Shown: positions 8,245 through 15,968 of the stretch, piece after piece
Layout of the letters: each line of letters starts with the position of its first letter
How positions within the stretch are numbered: the first letter of the stretch is position 1
From: CACZQA01 sp050943615
GTDB lineage: Bacteria; Actinomycetota; Coriobacteriia; Coriobacteriales; QAMH01
Assembly: GCA_050943615.1 (NCBI GenBank)
Contig: JBMNPN010000019.1
Coordinates: 1 to 34,648, forward strand
Length of the DNA stretch: 34,648 bases
Direction: 5' to 3'
Notes under the pieces: model-generated
Database searches by the model: none
What the model was told of the DNA's origin: nothing
What the model saw: the letters and a program-made list of their open reading frames with translations, nothing else
Position numbers and translations under genes: made by a program

Positions 8245-8301
8245 CCTCGGTTTGTGGTCCGAGGGAGGCGACGACGAAGTCCCACCCGGTTTGTGACCGG
8301 G
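8245..8301 (+). promoter_or_regulatory. thrS leader: two hairpins with Thr-anticodon-like loops
   Basis: Hairpin 1 (8245-8264) pairs CCTCGG with CCGAGG around the loop TTTGTGGT. Hairpin 2 (8285-8301) pairs CCCGG with CCGGG around the 7-base loop TTTGTGA. In hairpin 2 the 5-bp stem and 7-base loop match anticodon-arm geometry and place TGT at positions 34-36, that is UGU, an anticodon for Thr. Hairpin 1 has the same TTTGTG but an 8-base loop. They are 20 bases apart; hairpin 2 ends 13 bases before the ribosome-binding AAAGGA (8315-8320) of thrS. In E. coli, ThrRS represses thrS translation by binding two leader hairpins that mimic the tRNA-Thr anticodon arm. The same logic here is inference, but the structure is directly visible. 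Confidence 0.6.
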
Positions 8302-8326
8302 GGAGGGCAAGAAGAAAGGAATAGAC

Positions 8327-10249
8327 ATGAGCAAGATTTCCGTAGTGCTTCCCGACGGGTCCAAAAAGGAGCTCGAGGAGGGGGCGACGGTCGCCGACGT
8401 GGCAAGCTCTATCGGAGCCGGTCTGGCAAAGGCCGCACTCGGCGGAAAGGTCGACGGCATGCTCGTCGACTTGAACGCACCCGTTCACGACGGTGCGCGT
8501 ATCGAGATTCTCACCGACAAATCACCTGAGTCGCTCGGCATCCTGCGCCATTCGTGCGCGCACGTGATGGCCGAGGCCGTCCAGCTGCTCTTCCCGGGCG
8601 CGCAGATCGCGTTCGGGCCGCAGACCGACGACGGTTTCTTCTACGACTTCGGGCTCGACCAGACCATCTCCAGCGACGACTTCGAGAAGATCGAGGCCAA
8701 GATGGCAGAGATCATCGAGAAGGACGAGCCGTTCGTGCGCGAGGTCGTCACGCGCGAAAAGGCCAAGGAGATCTTCAAGGACCAGAAGTTCAAGCTCGAG
8801 CACATCGACGACCTCTCCGACGACACCGAGATCTCCATCTACCGCCACGGCAGCTTTGTCGACCTGTGCGCGGGCCCGCACCTGCCGAGCGCGGGAAAGA
8901 TCGGCGCCTTCAAGCTCATGAAGGTTGCGGGCGCCTACTGGAAGGGCGATGCGGAAAACGAGCAGCTCCAGCGCGTGTACGGCACGGCGTTCTTCAAGAA
9001 GAAGGACCTCAAGGAGTACCTGCACAATCTCGAGGAGGCCGAGAAGCGCGACCACCGCAAGCTCGGCAAGGAGCTCGGCATCTACATGATGGACGACATG
9101 GCCGGCGTCGGCCTGCCGCTCTATCTGCCCGCCGGCGCGCGCGTCATCCGCATCCTGCAGGAGTGGCTGCGCAAAGAGCTCTACCGCCGCGGCTACGAGG
9201 AGGTCATCACCCCGCACATCTACAAGGCCGACGTGTGGAAGACCTCGGGCCACTACGGCTACTACCACGACAACATGTACTTCTTCGAGATCAACGAGGG
9301 CACCAAAGAGGAGCCGCGCATGACCGAGTACGGCGTCAAGCCGATGAACTGCCCCGGTCACGTCATCCTCTATAAGAACGATATCCACAGCTACCGCGAG
9401 CTCCCGATTCGCTACTTCGAGTTCGGCACGGTCTATCGCCACGAGATGTCCGGCGCGGTCCACGGACTCATGCGCGCCCGCGGCTTCACGCAGGACGACG
9501 CGCACGTCTTCTGCCGTGAGGATCAGGTGGTCGACGAGGTCGTCGCCATTCTTGATCTGGCCGATGACATCATGAAGGAGTTCGGCTTCGAGTACGCCGC
9601 CGAGATCTCCACACGTCCCGAGAAGTCAATCGGCACCGACGACATGTGGGAGAAGGCCGAGGACTTCCTCAAGCAGGCCATCGAGCGCCGCGGCATCCCG
9701 TACGACATCAACCCCGGCGACGGCGCGTTCTATGGTCCCAAGATCGACATCAAGATCAAGGACGCCATCGGGCGCTGGTGGCAGTGCTCCACGGTGCAGG
9801 TCGACTTCAACCTGCCCGAGCGCTTCGACATCAACTACCGCACGGCGGAGAACACCAGCGAGCGCCCCTGGATGCTGCATCGCGCGCTCTTCGGCTCCAT
9901 CGAGCGCTTCCTGGGCATCCTCATCGAGCAGACCACGGGCAACCTGCCGCTGTGGCTCGCTCCGACGCAGGCCGTGATCATCCCGATCGCAGACCGCCAC
10001 GAGCAGGCCGCGCGCGACGTCAAGGCCAAGCTCGAGGCCGTCGGCGGCCGCATCCAGATCTATGGCCAGAACGAGCCGATGCGCGTCAAGATCGCCAAGG
10101 CGCAGCAGCAGAAGATTCCCTACATGCTCGTCATCGGCGACAAGGAAATTGAGAACGGCGAGGTCTCGGTCCGCGACCGCCACGAAGGCGACCTGGGCTC
10201 CATGAGCCTCGAGAAGTTCTCCAAGATCATCGAGGAGGCGCAAGTCTAG
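8327..10249 (+). CDS. thrS: Threonyl-tRNA synthetase
   Basis: A 640-residue class II synthetase that charges tRNA-Thr. Domain order: TGS (about 1-62), editing domain with HSCAHVMAEA and DLCAGPH (the HxxxH and CxxxH motifs that hydrolyse Ser-tRNA-Thr), catalytic core, and C-terminal anticodon-binding domain (about 540-640). The zinc ligands are recognisable as C342 (MNCPGH), H393 (DDAHVF) and H518 (MLHRALFGS). The class II motif 2 arginine is in YRHEMSG near residue 371. Full length and intact. AAAGGA stands 6 bases before the ATG. The stop codon directly abuts the leuC start, so threonine charging and leucine synthesis genes share one transcript. The leader may provide autoregulation (see the leader entry). 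Confidence 0.98.
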   Translation: MSKISVVLPDGSKKELEEGATVADVASSIGAGLAKAALGGKVDGMLVDLNAPVHDGARIEILTDKSPESLGILRHSCAHVMAEAVQLLFPGAQIAFGPQTDDGFFYDFGLDQTISSDDFEKIEAKMAEIIEKDEPFVREVVTREKAKEIFKDQKFKLEHIDDLSDDTEISIYRHGSFVDLCAGPHLPSAGKIGAFKLMKVAGAYWKGDAENEQLQRVYGTAFFKKKDLKEYLHNLEEAEKRDHRKLGKELGIYMMDDMAGVGLPLYLPAGARVIRILQEWLRKELYRRGYEEVITPHIYKADVWKTSGHYGYYHDNMYFFEINEGTKEEPRMTEYGVKPMNCPGHVILYKNDIHSYRELPIRYFEFGTVYRHEMSGAVHGLMRARGFTQDDAHVFCREDQVVDEVVAILDLADDIMKEFGFEYAAEISTRPEKSIGTDDMWEKAEDFLKQAIERRGIPYDINPGDGAFYGPKIDIKIKDAIGRWWQCSTVQVDFNLPERFDINYRTAENTSERPWMLHRALFGSIERFLGILIEQTTGNLPLWLAPTQAVIIPIADRHEQAARDVKAKLEAVGGRIQIYGQNEPMRVKIAKAQQQKIPYMLVIGDKEIENGEVSVRDRHEGDLGSMSLEKFSKIIEEAQV

Positions 10250-11515
10250 ATGACCAGACCCATGACGATGGCCGAGAAGATCTTGGCCGCGCACGCGGGA
10301 CTTGACGAGGTCGTTCCCGGTCAGCTCATCGAGTGCGATCTCGACATCGTGCACGCCAACGACATCACGGCCCCCATCGCAATCGACGTGTGCAAGCAGA
10401 TCTCGGACAAGGTGTTCGACCCGAAGAAGGTCGTCCTCGTCCCCGACCACTACACGCCCAACAAGGACATCAAGTCCGCCGAGCAGGCAAAGAAGACCCG
10501 TGAGTTCGCCCGCGAACAGGGCATCACCCACTACTGGGAAGTTGGGCGCATGGGCGTCGAGCACGCGCTGCTGCCCGCCGAAGGCGTCGTCGTTCCCGGC
10601 GACCTCACCATCGGCGCCGATAGCCACACCTGCACCTACGGCGCGCTCGGCGCGCTCTCCACGGGCATGGGTTCCACCGACGTCGGCGTCGGATTCGCCA
10701 CGGGCAAGGCCTGGTTCAAGGTCCCCGAGACCATCCGCTTCGAGATCGACGGGCAGTTCCAGCCAGGCGTCGTGGGCAAGGATCTCATCCTCTACATCAT
10801 CGGCATGATCGGCGTGGACGGGGCGCTCTACAAGTCCATGGAGTTCGGCGGCAGCGCCATCTCCCAGCTTTCCATGGAAAGCCGACTGACCGTCTCCAAC
10901 ATGGCCATCGAGGCCGGCGGCAAGTGCGGGCTGTTCGAGGTCGACGACATCACGCGCGCCTACGTCGATCCGGTAAAGGAGCGCGACTACGTCGAGTACC
11001 ACCCCGACCCGGATGCCGAATATGCGCAGGTCATCCACATCGACGCCGCGGACATCCCGATGACCGTCGCCCTGCCGCACCTGCCCTCCAACACCAAGCC
11101 GGCAGCCGAGTGCGGCGACATCGACATCGATCAGGCCGTCATCGGCAGCTGCACCAACGGGCGCATCGAGGACATGCGCCAGGCAGCCGCCGTGCTCAAG
11201 GGCCACAAGGTCGACCCCGACGTGCGCTGCATCGTCATCCCGGCGACCCAAGAGGTCTACCGCCAGTGCATCGACGAGGGTCTCATGGACATCTTCCTCG
11301 ATGCCGACTGCGCCATCAGCACGCCGACCTGTGGCCCGTGCTTGGGCGGCTATATGGGCGTGCTCGCCGCGCACGAGCGCGCCATCTCCACGAGCAACCG
11401 CAACTTCGTCGGCCGCATGGGAGACCCGACCTCCGAGGTCATTCTTTCCAACCCGGCCGTGGCCGCAGCCTCTGCGATCTGCGGGCACGTGGCCGTGCCG
11501 GCCGATATCGATTAA
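10250..11515 (+). CDS. leuC: 3-isopropylmalate dehydratase large subunit
   Basis: A 421-residue aconitase-superfamily subunit that, with LeuD, isomerises 2-isopropylmalate to 3-isopropylmalate in leucine synthesis. The length fits the shorter LeuC2/HacA-type group rather than the roughly 470-residue E. coli type. The 4Fe-4S cysteines are seen in GSCTNGRIEDM and CGPCLGGYMG; substrate-loop motifs include GADSHTCTYGALG and SNMAIEAGGKCGLFE. The first ATG touches the thrS stop codon with no gap, and GGAGG within the thrS 3' end serves as ribosome-binding site about 11 bases upstream; translation is probably coupled. A second in-frame ATG lies 12 bases later. leuD follows after 17 bp. Confidence 0.95.
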   Translation: MTRPMTMAEKILAAHAGLDEVVPGQLIECDLDIVHANDITAPIAIDVCKQISDKVFDPKKVVLVPDHYTPNKDIKSAEQAKKTREFAREQGITHYWEVGRMGVEHALLPAEGVVVPGDLTIGADSHTCTYGALGALSTGMGSTDVGVGFATGKAWFKVPETIRFEIDGQFQPGVVGKDLILYIIGMIGVDGALYKSMEFGGSAISQLSMESRLTVSNMAIEAGGKCGLFEVDDITRAYVDPVKERDYVEYHPDPDAEYAQVIHIDAADIPMTVALPHLPSNTKPAAECGDIDIDQAVIGSCTNGRIEDMRQAAAVLKGHKVDPDVRCIVIPATQEVYRQCIDEGLMDIFLDADCAISTPTCGPCLGGYMGVLAAHERAISTSNRNFVGRMGDPTSEVILSNPAVAAASAICGHVAVPADID

Positions 11516-11532
11516 GAGGGGAGCGGACGAAC

Positions 11533-12027
11533 ATGAAATTCAACGGAGACGTCATCAAGTACGGGCGCGACATCGACACCGATGCCATCATCGCCGCGCG
11601 CTACCTCAACACCAGCGACATGAAGGAGCTCGCCAAGCACTGCATGCAGGACATCGACCCGACCTTCGTCGACCGGGCCAAACCCGGCGATCTGATCGTG
11701 GCCGAGGAGAACTTCGGCTGCGGCTCGAGCCGCGAGCATGCGCCGGCCTGCATCAAGGCGGCGGGCATCAGCTGCGTCATCGCCAAGAGCTTTGCGCGCA
11801 TCTTCTACCGCAACTCGATCAACATCGGGCTTCCCATCATGGAATGCCCCGAGGCGGTCGACGGGATCCATGACGGCGACCGCGTGAGCGTGGATGCCGA
11901 CACGGGCGAGATCAAAAACGAGACGACGGGCGAATCGTGGACCGCGCAGCCCTTCCCGCCGTTTTTGCAGCAGCTCATCGAGGACGGCGGCCTCGTGAAC
12001 TACGCAAAGGCCAAGATGGGCAAGTAG
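11533..12027 (+). CDS. leuD: 3-isopropylmalate dehydratase small subunit
   Basis: A 164-residue partner of LeuC supplying the swivelling domain. The motifs YGRDIDTDAIIAARYL at the N-terminus, NFGCGSSREHAP near residues 60-71 and AKSFARIFYRNSINIGLP are typical of the short LeuD2 type that pairs with a 420-residue LeuC, so the pair is consistent. GAGG-type sequence 9-12 bases upstream supports the ATG chosen. It ends the thrS-leuC-leuD transcript: a strong terminator begins 27 bp after the stop. No leuA is present in the window, so the first step of the pathway must be encoded elsewhere. Confidence 0.95.
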   Translation: MKFNGDVIKYGRDIDTDAIIAARYLNTSDMKELAKHCMQDIDPTFVDRAKPGDLIVAEENFGCGSSREHAPACIKAAGISCVIAKSFARIFYRNSINIGLPIMECPEAVDGIHDGDRVSVDADTGEIKNETTGESWTAQPFPPFLQQLIEDGGLVNYAKAKMGK

Positions 12028-12053
12028 CCCTCTCGAGCGCTTCGAGCAATAGA

Positions 12054-12089
12054 GGCGGTCGTGGCCATCAAGGCTGCGGCCGCCTTTTT
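12054..12089 (+). terminator. Terminator of the thrS-leuCD transcript
   Basis: GGCGGTCGTGGCC pairs with GGCTGCGGCCGCC (13 positions, mostly Watson-Crick with G-U wobbles) around a 5-base loop (ATCAA) plus the flanking A, followed by TTTTT. Confidence 0.9.
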
Positions 12090-12120
12090 GACGCACGTTG
12101 CCATAGACTTTCTATTTTTC

Positions 12121-12149
12121 TTGAGACTGGCTTTCTCAACGGGTATTCT
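12121..12149 (+). promoter_or_regulatory. Promoter of leuB-galU
   Basis: TTGAGA (12121-12126), a 17-bp spacer and TATTCT (12144-12149): a good housekeeping-sigma match. It is placed just after the leuD terminator, giving a leader of about 34 bases with GAGGAG before leuB. Confidence 0.75.
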
Positions 12150-12189
12150 TTTCGACGTTGTACGCGATTAAGTTGAGGAGCATCCATCC

Positions 12190-13296
12190 ATGACCAAGAA
12201 GTTTCAGGTCTGCGTGACCGCAGGCGATGGCATCGGCCCCGAGATCGTCGCCGAGGCGATCAAGGTCCTGCATGCTGTCGAGAAGAAGTACGATGTCGAG
12301 TTCGACTTCAAGGAGGCGCTCATCGGCGGCGCCGCCATCGACGCGACTGGAAACCCGCTTCCCGACGAGACCCTCGAGCTCGCCAAGGCCTCCGACGCCG
12401 TGTTGCTCGGCGCGGTCGGCGGCCCCAAGTGGGACACGACGACGCCGGGTGCTCCCCGTCCCGAGCAGGGACTTCTCAAGATCAGAAAAGAGCTCGGGCT
12501 CTACGCCAACCTGCGCCCGATTCAGATCTACGACTCCATCGCCAGCAACTCGCCGCTCAAGACCGAGCGCGTGAAGGACGTCGACATCCTCATCATGCGC
12601 GAGCTCACTGGCGGCCTCTACTTTGGTGACCATGTCACGCAGGAAAACGTTGCCGGTGCCGGCGGAAACGGCAAGCCCGGTGCGCATGCCTACGATGTCA
12701 TGCAGTACGACGAGTACGAGATCGAGCGCATCATCCGCCGTGGCTTCGATGCGGCCATGAAGCGCCATAAGCGCGTGACCAGCGTCGACAAGGCAAACGT
12801 GCTCGACACGAGCCGCCTGTGGCGCAAGATCGCCCAGCGTGTCTCCAAGGAGTACCCACAAGTCGAGTACTGGGACATGCTCGTCGACAACTGCGCGATG
12901 CAGATCATCAACAACCCGAGCCAGTTCGACGTCATCATCACGGAGAACACCTTCGGCGACATCCTCTCCGACGAAGCCTCCATGCTCTGCGGTTCGCTGG
13001 GGCTGCTCGCCTCTGCCTCCCTCGGCGATTCGACCTCGCTCTACGAGCCGAGCCACGGCTCTGCGCCCAAGCACGCGGGCAAGAACGACGTCAACCCGAT
13101 CAGCCAGATCCAGTCTGCTGCCATGATGCTCAAGTACAGCTTCGACATGGACGATGCGGCGGCCGATATCGACAACGCCGTGCGCAAGGCGCTGGCCGAC
13201 GGCTGGTGCACCTACGATATCGCGCAGGCGGACACGCCGGCCGACCACATCCTCTCCACGAGCGATATGGGCACCAAGATCGCCGAGCGCATTTAA
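12190..13296 (+). CDS. leuB: 3-isopropylmalate dehydrogenase
   Basis: A 368-residue NAD-dependent decarboxylating dehydrogenase, third step of leucine synthesis. Visible motifs: AGDGIGPEIVAEA at the N-terminus, the substrate-binding arginines in LRPIQIYDS and MRELTGGLYFG, the metal-binding acidic segment NTFGDILSDEASML, and EPSHGSAPKHAGK of the nucleotide-binding loop. Length and order match LeuB. GAGGAG is 9 bases before the ATG. It has its own promoter, separating it from leuCD, and is followed after 9 bp by galU, whose ribosome-binding AGGAGG overlaps the leuB stop region. Confidence 0.97.
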   Translation: MTKKFQVCVTAGDGIGPEIVAEAIKVLHAVEKKYDVEFDFKEALIGGAAIDATGNPLPDETLELAKASDAVLLGAVGGPKWDTTTPGAPRPEQGLLKIRKELGLYANLRPIQIYDSIASNSPLKTERVKDVDILIMRELTGGLYFGDHVTQENVAGAGGNGKPGAHAYDVMQYDEYEIERIIRRGFDAAMKRHKRVTSVDKANVLDTSRLWRKIAQRVSKEYPQVEYWDMLVDNCAMQIINNPSQFDVIITENTFGDILSDEASMLCGSLGLLASASLGDSTSLYEPSHGSAPKHAGKNDVNPISQIQSAAMMLKYSFDMDDAAADIDNAVRKALADGWCTYDIAQADTPADHILSTSDMGTKIAERI

Positions 13297-13305
13297 GGAG
13301 GGCAC

Positions 13306-14157
13306 GTGAAGGCAATCATCCCCGCAGCTGGGCTGGGCAGCCGCTTTCTGCCGGCGACCAAGGCGCAGCCCAAGGAGATGCTCCCGGTGCTCGACAAGCC
13401 GGCCATCCAGTACATCGTCGAAGAGGCGCTGGCGAGCGGTGCCGACGGGGTCGTCGTCGTGAACAGCCGTGCCAAGAAGAGCATCGAAGAGCAGTTCTCA
13501 CCCGCTCCCGAGCTGGTCGCGGAGCTGAGGGAACGTGGGAAGGACAAGTACGCCGATGCCGTCGAGGCGGCGGGCAAGCTCCCGGTGACCTTTGTCTACC
13601 AGGACCAGCCGCTCGGCCTCGGGCACGCAGTGCACGTTGCGGCCGACGTGACGGGAGACGAGCCGTTCATGGTCATGCTCGGCGACGTGCTCGTGCCCGG
13701 CAACGATGTCTGCACGCGCATGGTCGAGGTGTCAAAGGAGCACGGCGGAGCAAGCGTCATCGCGGTCGTGCCCGTTGCCGACGAGGAGGTCAACCGCTTT
13801 GGCATCGTGGGCGGCACCGATCTGGGCTCGGGCGTCATGAAGATCGATCAGATGGTGGAAAAGCCCACGCTCGAAGACGCGCCGAGCAATCTGGCGATTT
13901 TTGGCCGTTACCTGCTCACCCCTCGTGTGATGGACCTGCTTTCGACGACCAAGCCGGGCGCCGGGGGAGAGATCCAGCTCACCGATGCACTCGTCGAGCT
14001 TTTGAGCTGTGAGGATGTCTACGCGCTGGTCATCGACCCTGCCTCGGGCTTCGATACCGGTACGATTCCTGCTTGGATCGCCGCAAACGTTGCCCTTGCG
14101 ATGCGCGACCCCGCCACGGCGGCTTTCCTCAAGGAAAGCGTCGGCGACCTGTTCTAG
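13306..14157 (+). CDS. galU: UTP-glucose-1-phosphate uridylyltransferase
   Basis: A 283-residue nucleotidyltransferase forming UDP-glucose for cell-surface polysaccharides. The signature GLGSRFLPATKAQPKEML begins at residue 8, with LDKPAIQYIVEEA following; QPLGLGHAVHVA and the acidic metal site GDVLVPGND are in place, and VEKP plus GFDTGTIPAW complete the pattern. The start is GTG, supported by AGGAGG 5 bases upstream, which lies just behind the leuB stop. Co-transcription with leuB is likely; there is no known pathway link. A bidirectional terminator follows. Confidence 0.96.
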   Translation: MKAIIPAAGLGSRFLPATKAQPKEMLPVLDKPAIQYIVEEALASGADGVVVVNSRAKKSIEEQFSPAPELVAELRERGKDKYADAVEAAGKLPVTFVYQDQPLGLGHAVHVAADVTGDEPFMVMLGDVLVPGNDVCTRMVEVSKEHGGASVIAVVPVADEEVNRFGIVGGTDLGSGVMKIDQMVEKPTLEDAPSNLAIFGRYLLTPRVMDLLSTTKPGAGGEIQLTDALVELLSCEDVYALVIDPASGFDTGTIPAWIAANVALAMRDPATAAFLKESVGDLF

Positions 14158-14180
14158 AGTTTCAACTTTCTACCAGCTAA

Positions 14181-14226
14181 AAATCGCACCTGCCCCGTTT
14201 GCCGCGGGCAGGTGCGATTTCGTTTT
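14181..14226. terminator. Bidirectional terminator between galU and glycosyltransferase
   Basis: A perfect 15-bp inverted repeat (14181-14195 with 14206-14220, AAATCGCACCTGCCC and its complement) with a 10-base loop. T-rich sequence follows on both strands (CGTTTT on plus; a five-T run reading into TTTAGC on minus). It serves galU on plus and the convergent glycosyltransferase on minus. Confidence 0.9.
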
Positions 14227-14248
14227 CCGTGCGGAAAAAGGGGTGGAA

Positions 14249-15235
14249 TCAGTTGCAGCTGTTGCTTTCTTCTTCGTCCTCGATGGCGCGTGCCCGACCG
14301 ATGACGGTGAGCTCATAGGCCTTGCGCGTCTGACGTGCGGCACTGTCCAGAATGAGACCCGTGATGAAGAAGAGCGCCGTCAGAATCGCGCAGCCTGCAG
14401 CTGCGATGGCGAGGGGAACGTGCGTGATATAGTTCGTGGTCGCGAATTCGACGAGCACGGGTATCCCGAGCAAGAGTGTCACGATCAGCAATATCAGCGC
14501 GATGGCGCCGAAGAAGCGCATGGGCTTGTATTCGCGAAACAGCGAGCCGATGGTGCGCAAGACCAGCAGCCCGTCTGTGAACGTGTTGATCTTCGATTGC
14601 GAGCCTGCGGGTCGCTCGCGGAACTCGATGGGGATTTGCGCGATGCGAAAGCCGTGATCGAGGGCGTGAATCGTCATCTCAGTCTCGACTTCAAAGCCAT
14701 TTGAGGTGACCGGATAGGTCTCCACGAAAAGCCGCGAGAAGGCACGATATCCGGTCATGACATCTCTGACGTCGGTGCGGTACAGGCTGTCGATGAGCCG
14801 GATGACGAGCTTGTTGCCAAACGAGTGCAGAGCGCGGTTCTCGTGCTCGGCCTCGGCATCGTAGTAGGCGCCCTTGCCGTTCTGGAGCCGGTCTCCGATT
14901 GCCATGTCGGCCTCGCCGGAGATGATCGGTTCGAGCAGAGCCCTGGCGCTTTCGGCCGGATAGGTGTCGTCTCCATCGACCATGAGGTAGGCATCGGCCT
15001 TGATCTCGCGAAACATCTGACGTGTGACGTTGCCCTTTCCCTGGAGCGGGCAGGCCCGAACGATTGCGCCATGCTCTTTGGCGATGGCGCCTGTCCCGTC
15101 GGTCGAGTTGTTGTCGTAGACGTAGATGTCGGCGTCGGGCAGTGCAGCGCGAAAGTCGTCGACGACCTTGCCTATGGTCAAGGCTTCGTTGTAGCAGGGA
15201 ACGAGTACGGCGATTGTCAGTGTTTTGTCATCCAT
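14249..15235 (-). CDS. Family 2 glycosyltransferase with two C-terminal membrane helices
   Basis: A 328-residue protein of the DPM1-like/PglJ-like GT2 group. The N-terminal GT-A domain shows VLVPCYNEALTIGKVV, YVYDNNSTDGT and the metal-binding VDGDDTYPAE. A further block, DVMTGYRAFSRLFVE, with NGFEVETEM and EFRERPAGSQSK, is typical of transferases acting on polyprenyl-phosphate. Two hydrophobic segments (about residues 241-263 and 275-300) anchor it in the membrane. The open frame extends to 15391, but the ATG at 15235 begins immediately before the conserved domain and has a -10-like TATCAT 8 bases upstream and no ribosome-binding sequence, suggesting a leaderless message. Likely role: moving a sugar to a lipid carrier for wall or surface glycans; the substrate is not visible. 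Confidence 0.9.
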   Translation of the reverse strand: MDDKTLTIAVLVPCYNEALTIGKVVDDFRAALPDADIYVYDNNSTDGTGAIAKEHGAIVRACPLQGKGNVTRQMFREIKADAYLMVDGDDTYPAESARALLEPIISGEADMAIGDRLQNGKGAYYDAEAEHENRALHSFGNKLVIRLIDSLYRTDVRDVMTGYRAFSRLFVETYPVTSNGFEVETEMTIHALDHGFRIAQIPIEFRERPAGSQSKINTFTDGLLVLRTIGSLFREYKPMRFFGAIALILLIVTLLLGIPVLVEFATTNYITHVPLAIAAAGCAILTALFFITGLILDSAARQTRKAYELTVIGRARAIEDEEESNSCN

Positions 15236-15243
15236 CGAAAGCG

Positions 15244-15272
15244 ATGATACTGGTTTTCGGTGCGCGCGTCTC
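15244..15272 (-). promoter_or_regulatory. Possible promoter of a leaderless glycosyltransferase mRNA
   Basis: On the minus strand TATCAT (15249 to 15244) lies 8 bases before the start codon, with a weak -35 GAGACG 17 bp further upstream. No Shine-Dalgarno sequence is present. Confidence 0.35.
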
Positions 15273-15317
15273 GAGGTGATGGCGAATTTCTGCACTTCTG
15301 CCGCCCTGTTTTTCCAT

Positions 15318-15346
15318 TTGGCGCTGCACCAGCCTTTGAGTAGAAT
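15318..15346 (+). promoter_or_regulatory. Promoter of tRNA-Ser
   Basis: TTGGCG (15318-15323), 17-bp spacer, TAGAAT (15341-15346); transcription would begin about 10 bases before the mature tRNA 5' end. It is divergent from the glycosyltransferase gene. Confidence 0.65.
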
Positions 15347-15363
15347 GTGGGTGCTGCTCATGC

Positions 15364-15456
15364 GGAGGGATGGCAGAGCGGTTGAATGCAACGGTCTTGA
15401 AAACCGTCAGGCGGTTTTGTCCCGCCTCCGGGGTTCGAATCCCCGTCCCTCCGCCA
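15364..15456 (+). tRNA. tRNA-Ser (anticodon UGA)
   Basis: A class II tRNA of 93 bases. The acceptor GGAGGGA (15364-15370) pairs with TCCCTCC (15446-15452), followed by G and an encoded CCA. The anticodon stem ACGGT/ACCGT holds the loop CTTGAAA, giving anticodon TGA, which reads UCA and related Ser codons. The long variable arm pairs AGGCGG with CCGCCT, as expected for tRNA-Ser. The T-arm has GGGGTTCGAATCCCC. Confidence 0.97.
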
Positions 15457-15650
15457 GCGAGCGAATGTGCCCCCGCCGGGATTCGAACCCGAGAGGGGTG
15501 GGCGCGAATACGTGCAGCGCCCACGCGCGAGCCCGCAGGGCGAGCGAGATGAGCGCGAGCGCCAGCGAGCGCGGCGAATCCCCGTCACTTGCGCCAGCGA
15601 GCGAATGTGCCCCCGCCGGGATTCGAACCCGAGAGGGGTGGGCGCGAGTG
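15436..15650. repeat. Direct repeat of tRNA 3' end and downstream sequence
   Basis: About 56 bp at 15453-15508 recur identically at 15593-15648, offset 140 bp. Before the second copy, CGAATCCCCGTC repeats the tRNA-Ser T-arm end (15436-15447), so the duplicated block begins inside the tRNA. The block also contains GGGATTCGAACCC, which on the minus strand reads as a tRNA T-arm (GGGTTCGAATCCC). No second complete tRNA can be folded here. Peptides read across it (of the type PRRDSNPR) are tRNA artefacts, not proteins. It could be a remnant of integration at the tRNA gene or a slipped duplication. Confidence 0.7.
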
Positions 15651-15716
15651 CGTGATCTGCGCCTGGTTCGAACAGAGGAACCATACGGTGGAGTTCGAGG
15701 CCCCTGCCGAAAGGCT

Positions 15717-15828
15717 CTTTGGATGAGCCCTCTCATACGATAGGTCGACCAATAGTAGCTGTACTCATCTTCGTATTATATTGAAAGGAGAATATATATC
15801 CCTTCGCAGCTCAGGACCTCATCCAAAG
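15717..15828. repeat. 11-bp inverted repeat bounding an AT-rich spacer
   Basis: CTTTGGATGAG at 15717-15727 and its exact complement at 15818-15828 enclose about 90 bp that are much richer in A and T than the surroundings. An isolated GAAAGGAG (15783-15790) has no start codon at a usable distance. The AT-rich character continues to about 15915 with no gene visible. It may be the relic of a small element or a decayed gene. Confidence 0.45.
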
Positions 15829-15915
15829 CAGATGAGCCGAATGCCATGCGTATGAAATCAATAAATATGAAATAAAGAATATTTCGAGAATGCTACAGTT
15901 TTTTCCTGCACGGTC

Positions 15916-15945
15916 TTGTGCAATCTGACAACAGGGCGATATACA
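15916..15945 (+). promoter_or_regulatory. Promoter of the unknown gene at 15969
   Basis: TTGTGC (15916-15921), 18-bp spacer, TATACA (15940-15945). It supports a start at 15969, since transcription would begin near 15952, after the alternative upstream GTG (15918). Confidence 0.55.
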
Positions 15946-15968
15946 TCGTCCAGATTGGAGTCCCTATT

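Noticed and set aside
8164..8326. T-box riboswitch for thrS
   Set aside because: I could not find a stem I with specifier loop or a conserved antiterminator bulge motif; the two UGU hairpins explain the leader more simply.
15225..15743. Proteins with PRRDSNPRGVG or RGFEPRRR pieces around tRNA-Ser
   Set aside because: These peptides are the familiar false translations of tRNA T-arm sequence.
15918..15968. GTG start at 15918 for the unknown gene
   Set aside because: It lies inside the likely promoter (-35 at 15916-15921) and has no ribosome-binding sequence; ATG 15969 has both.
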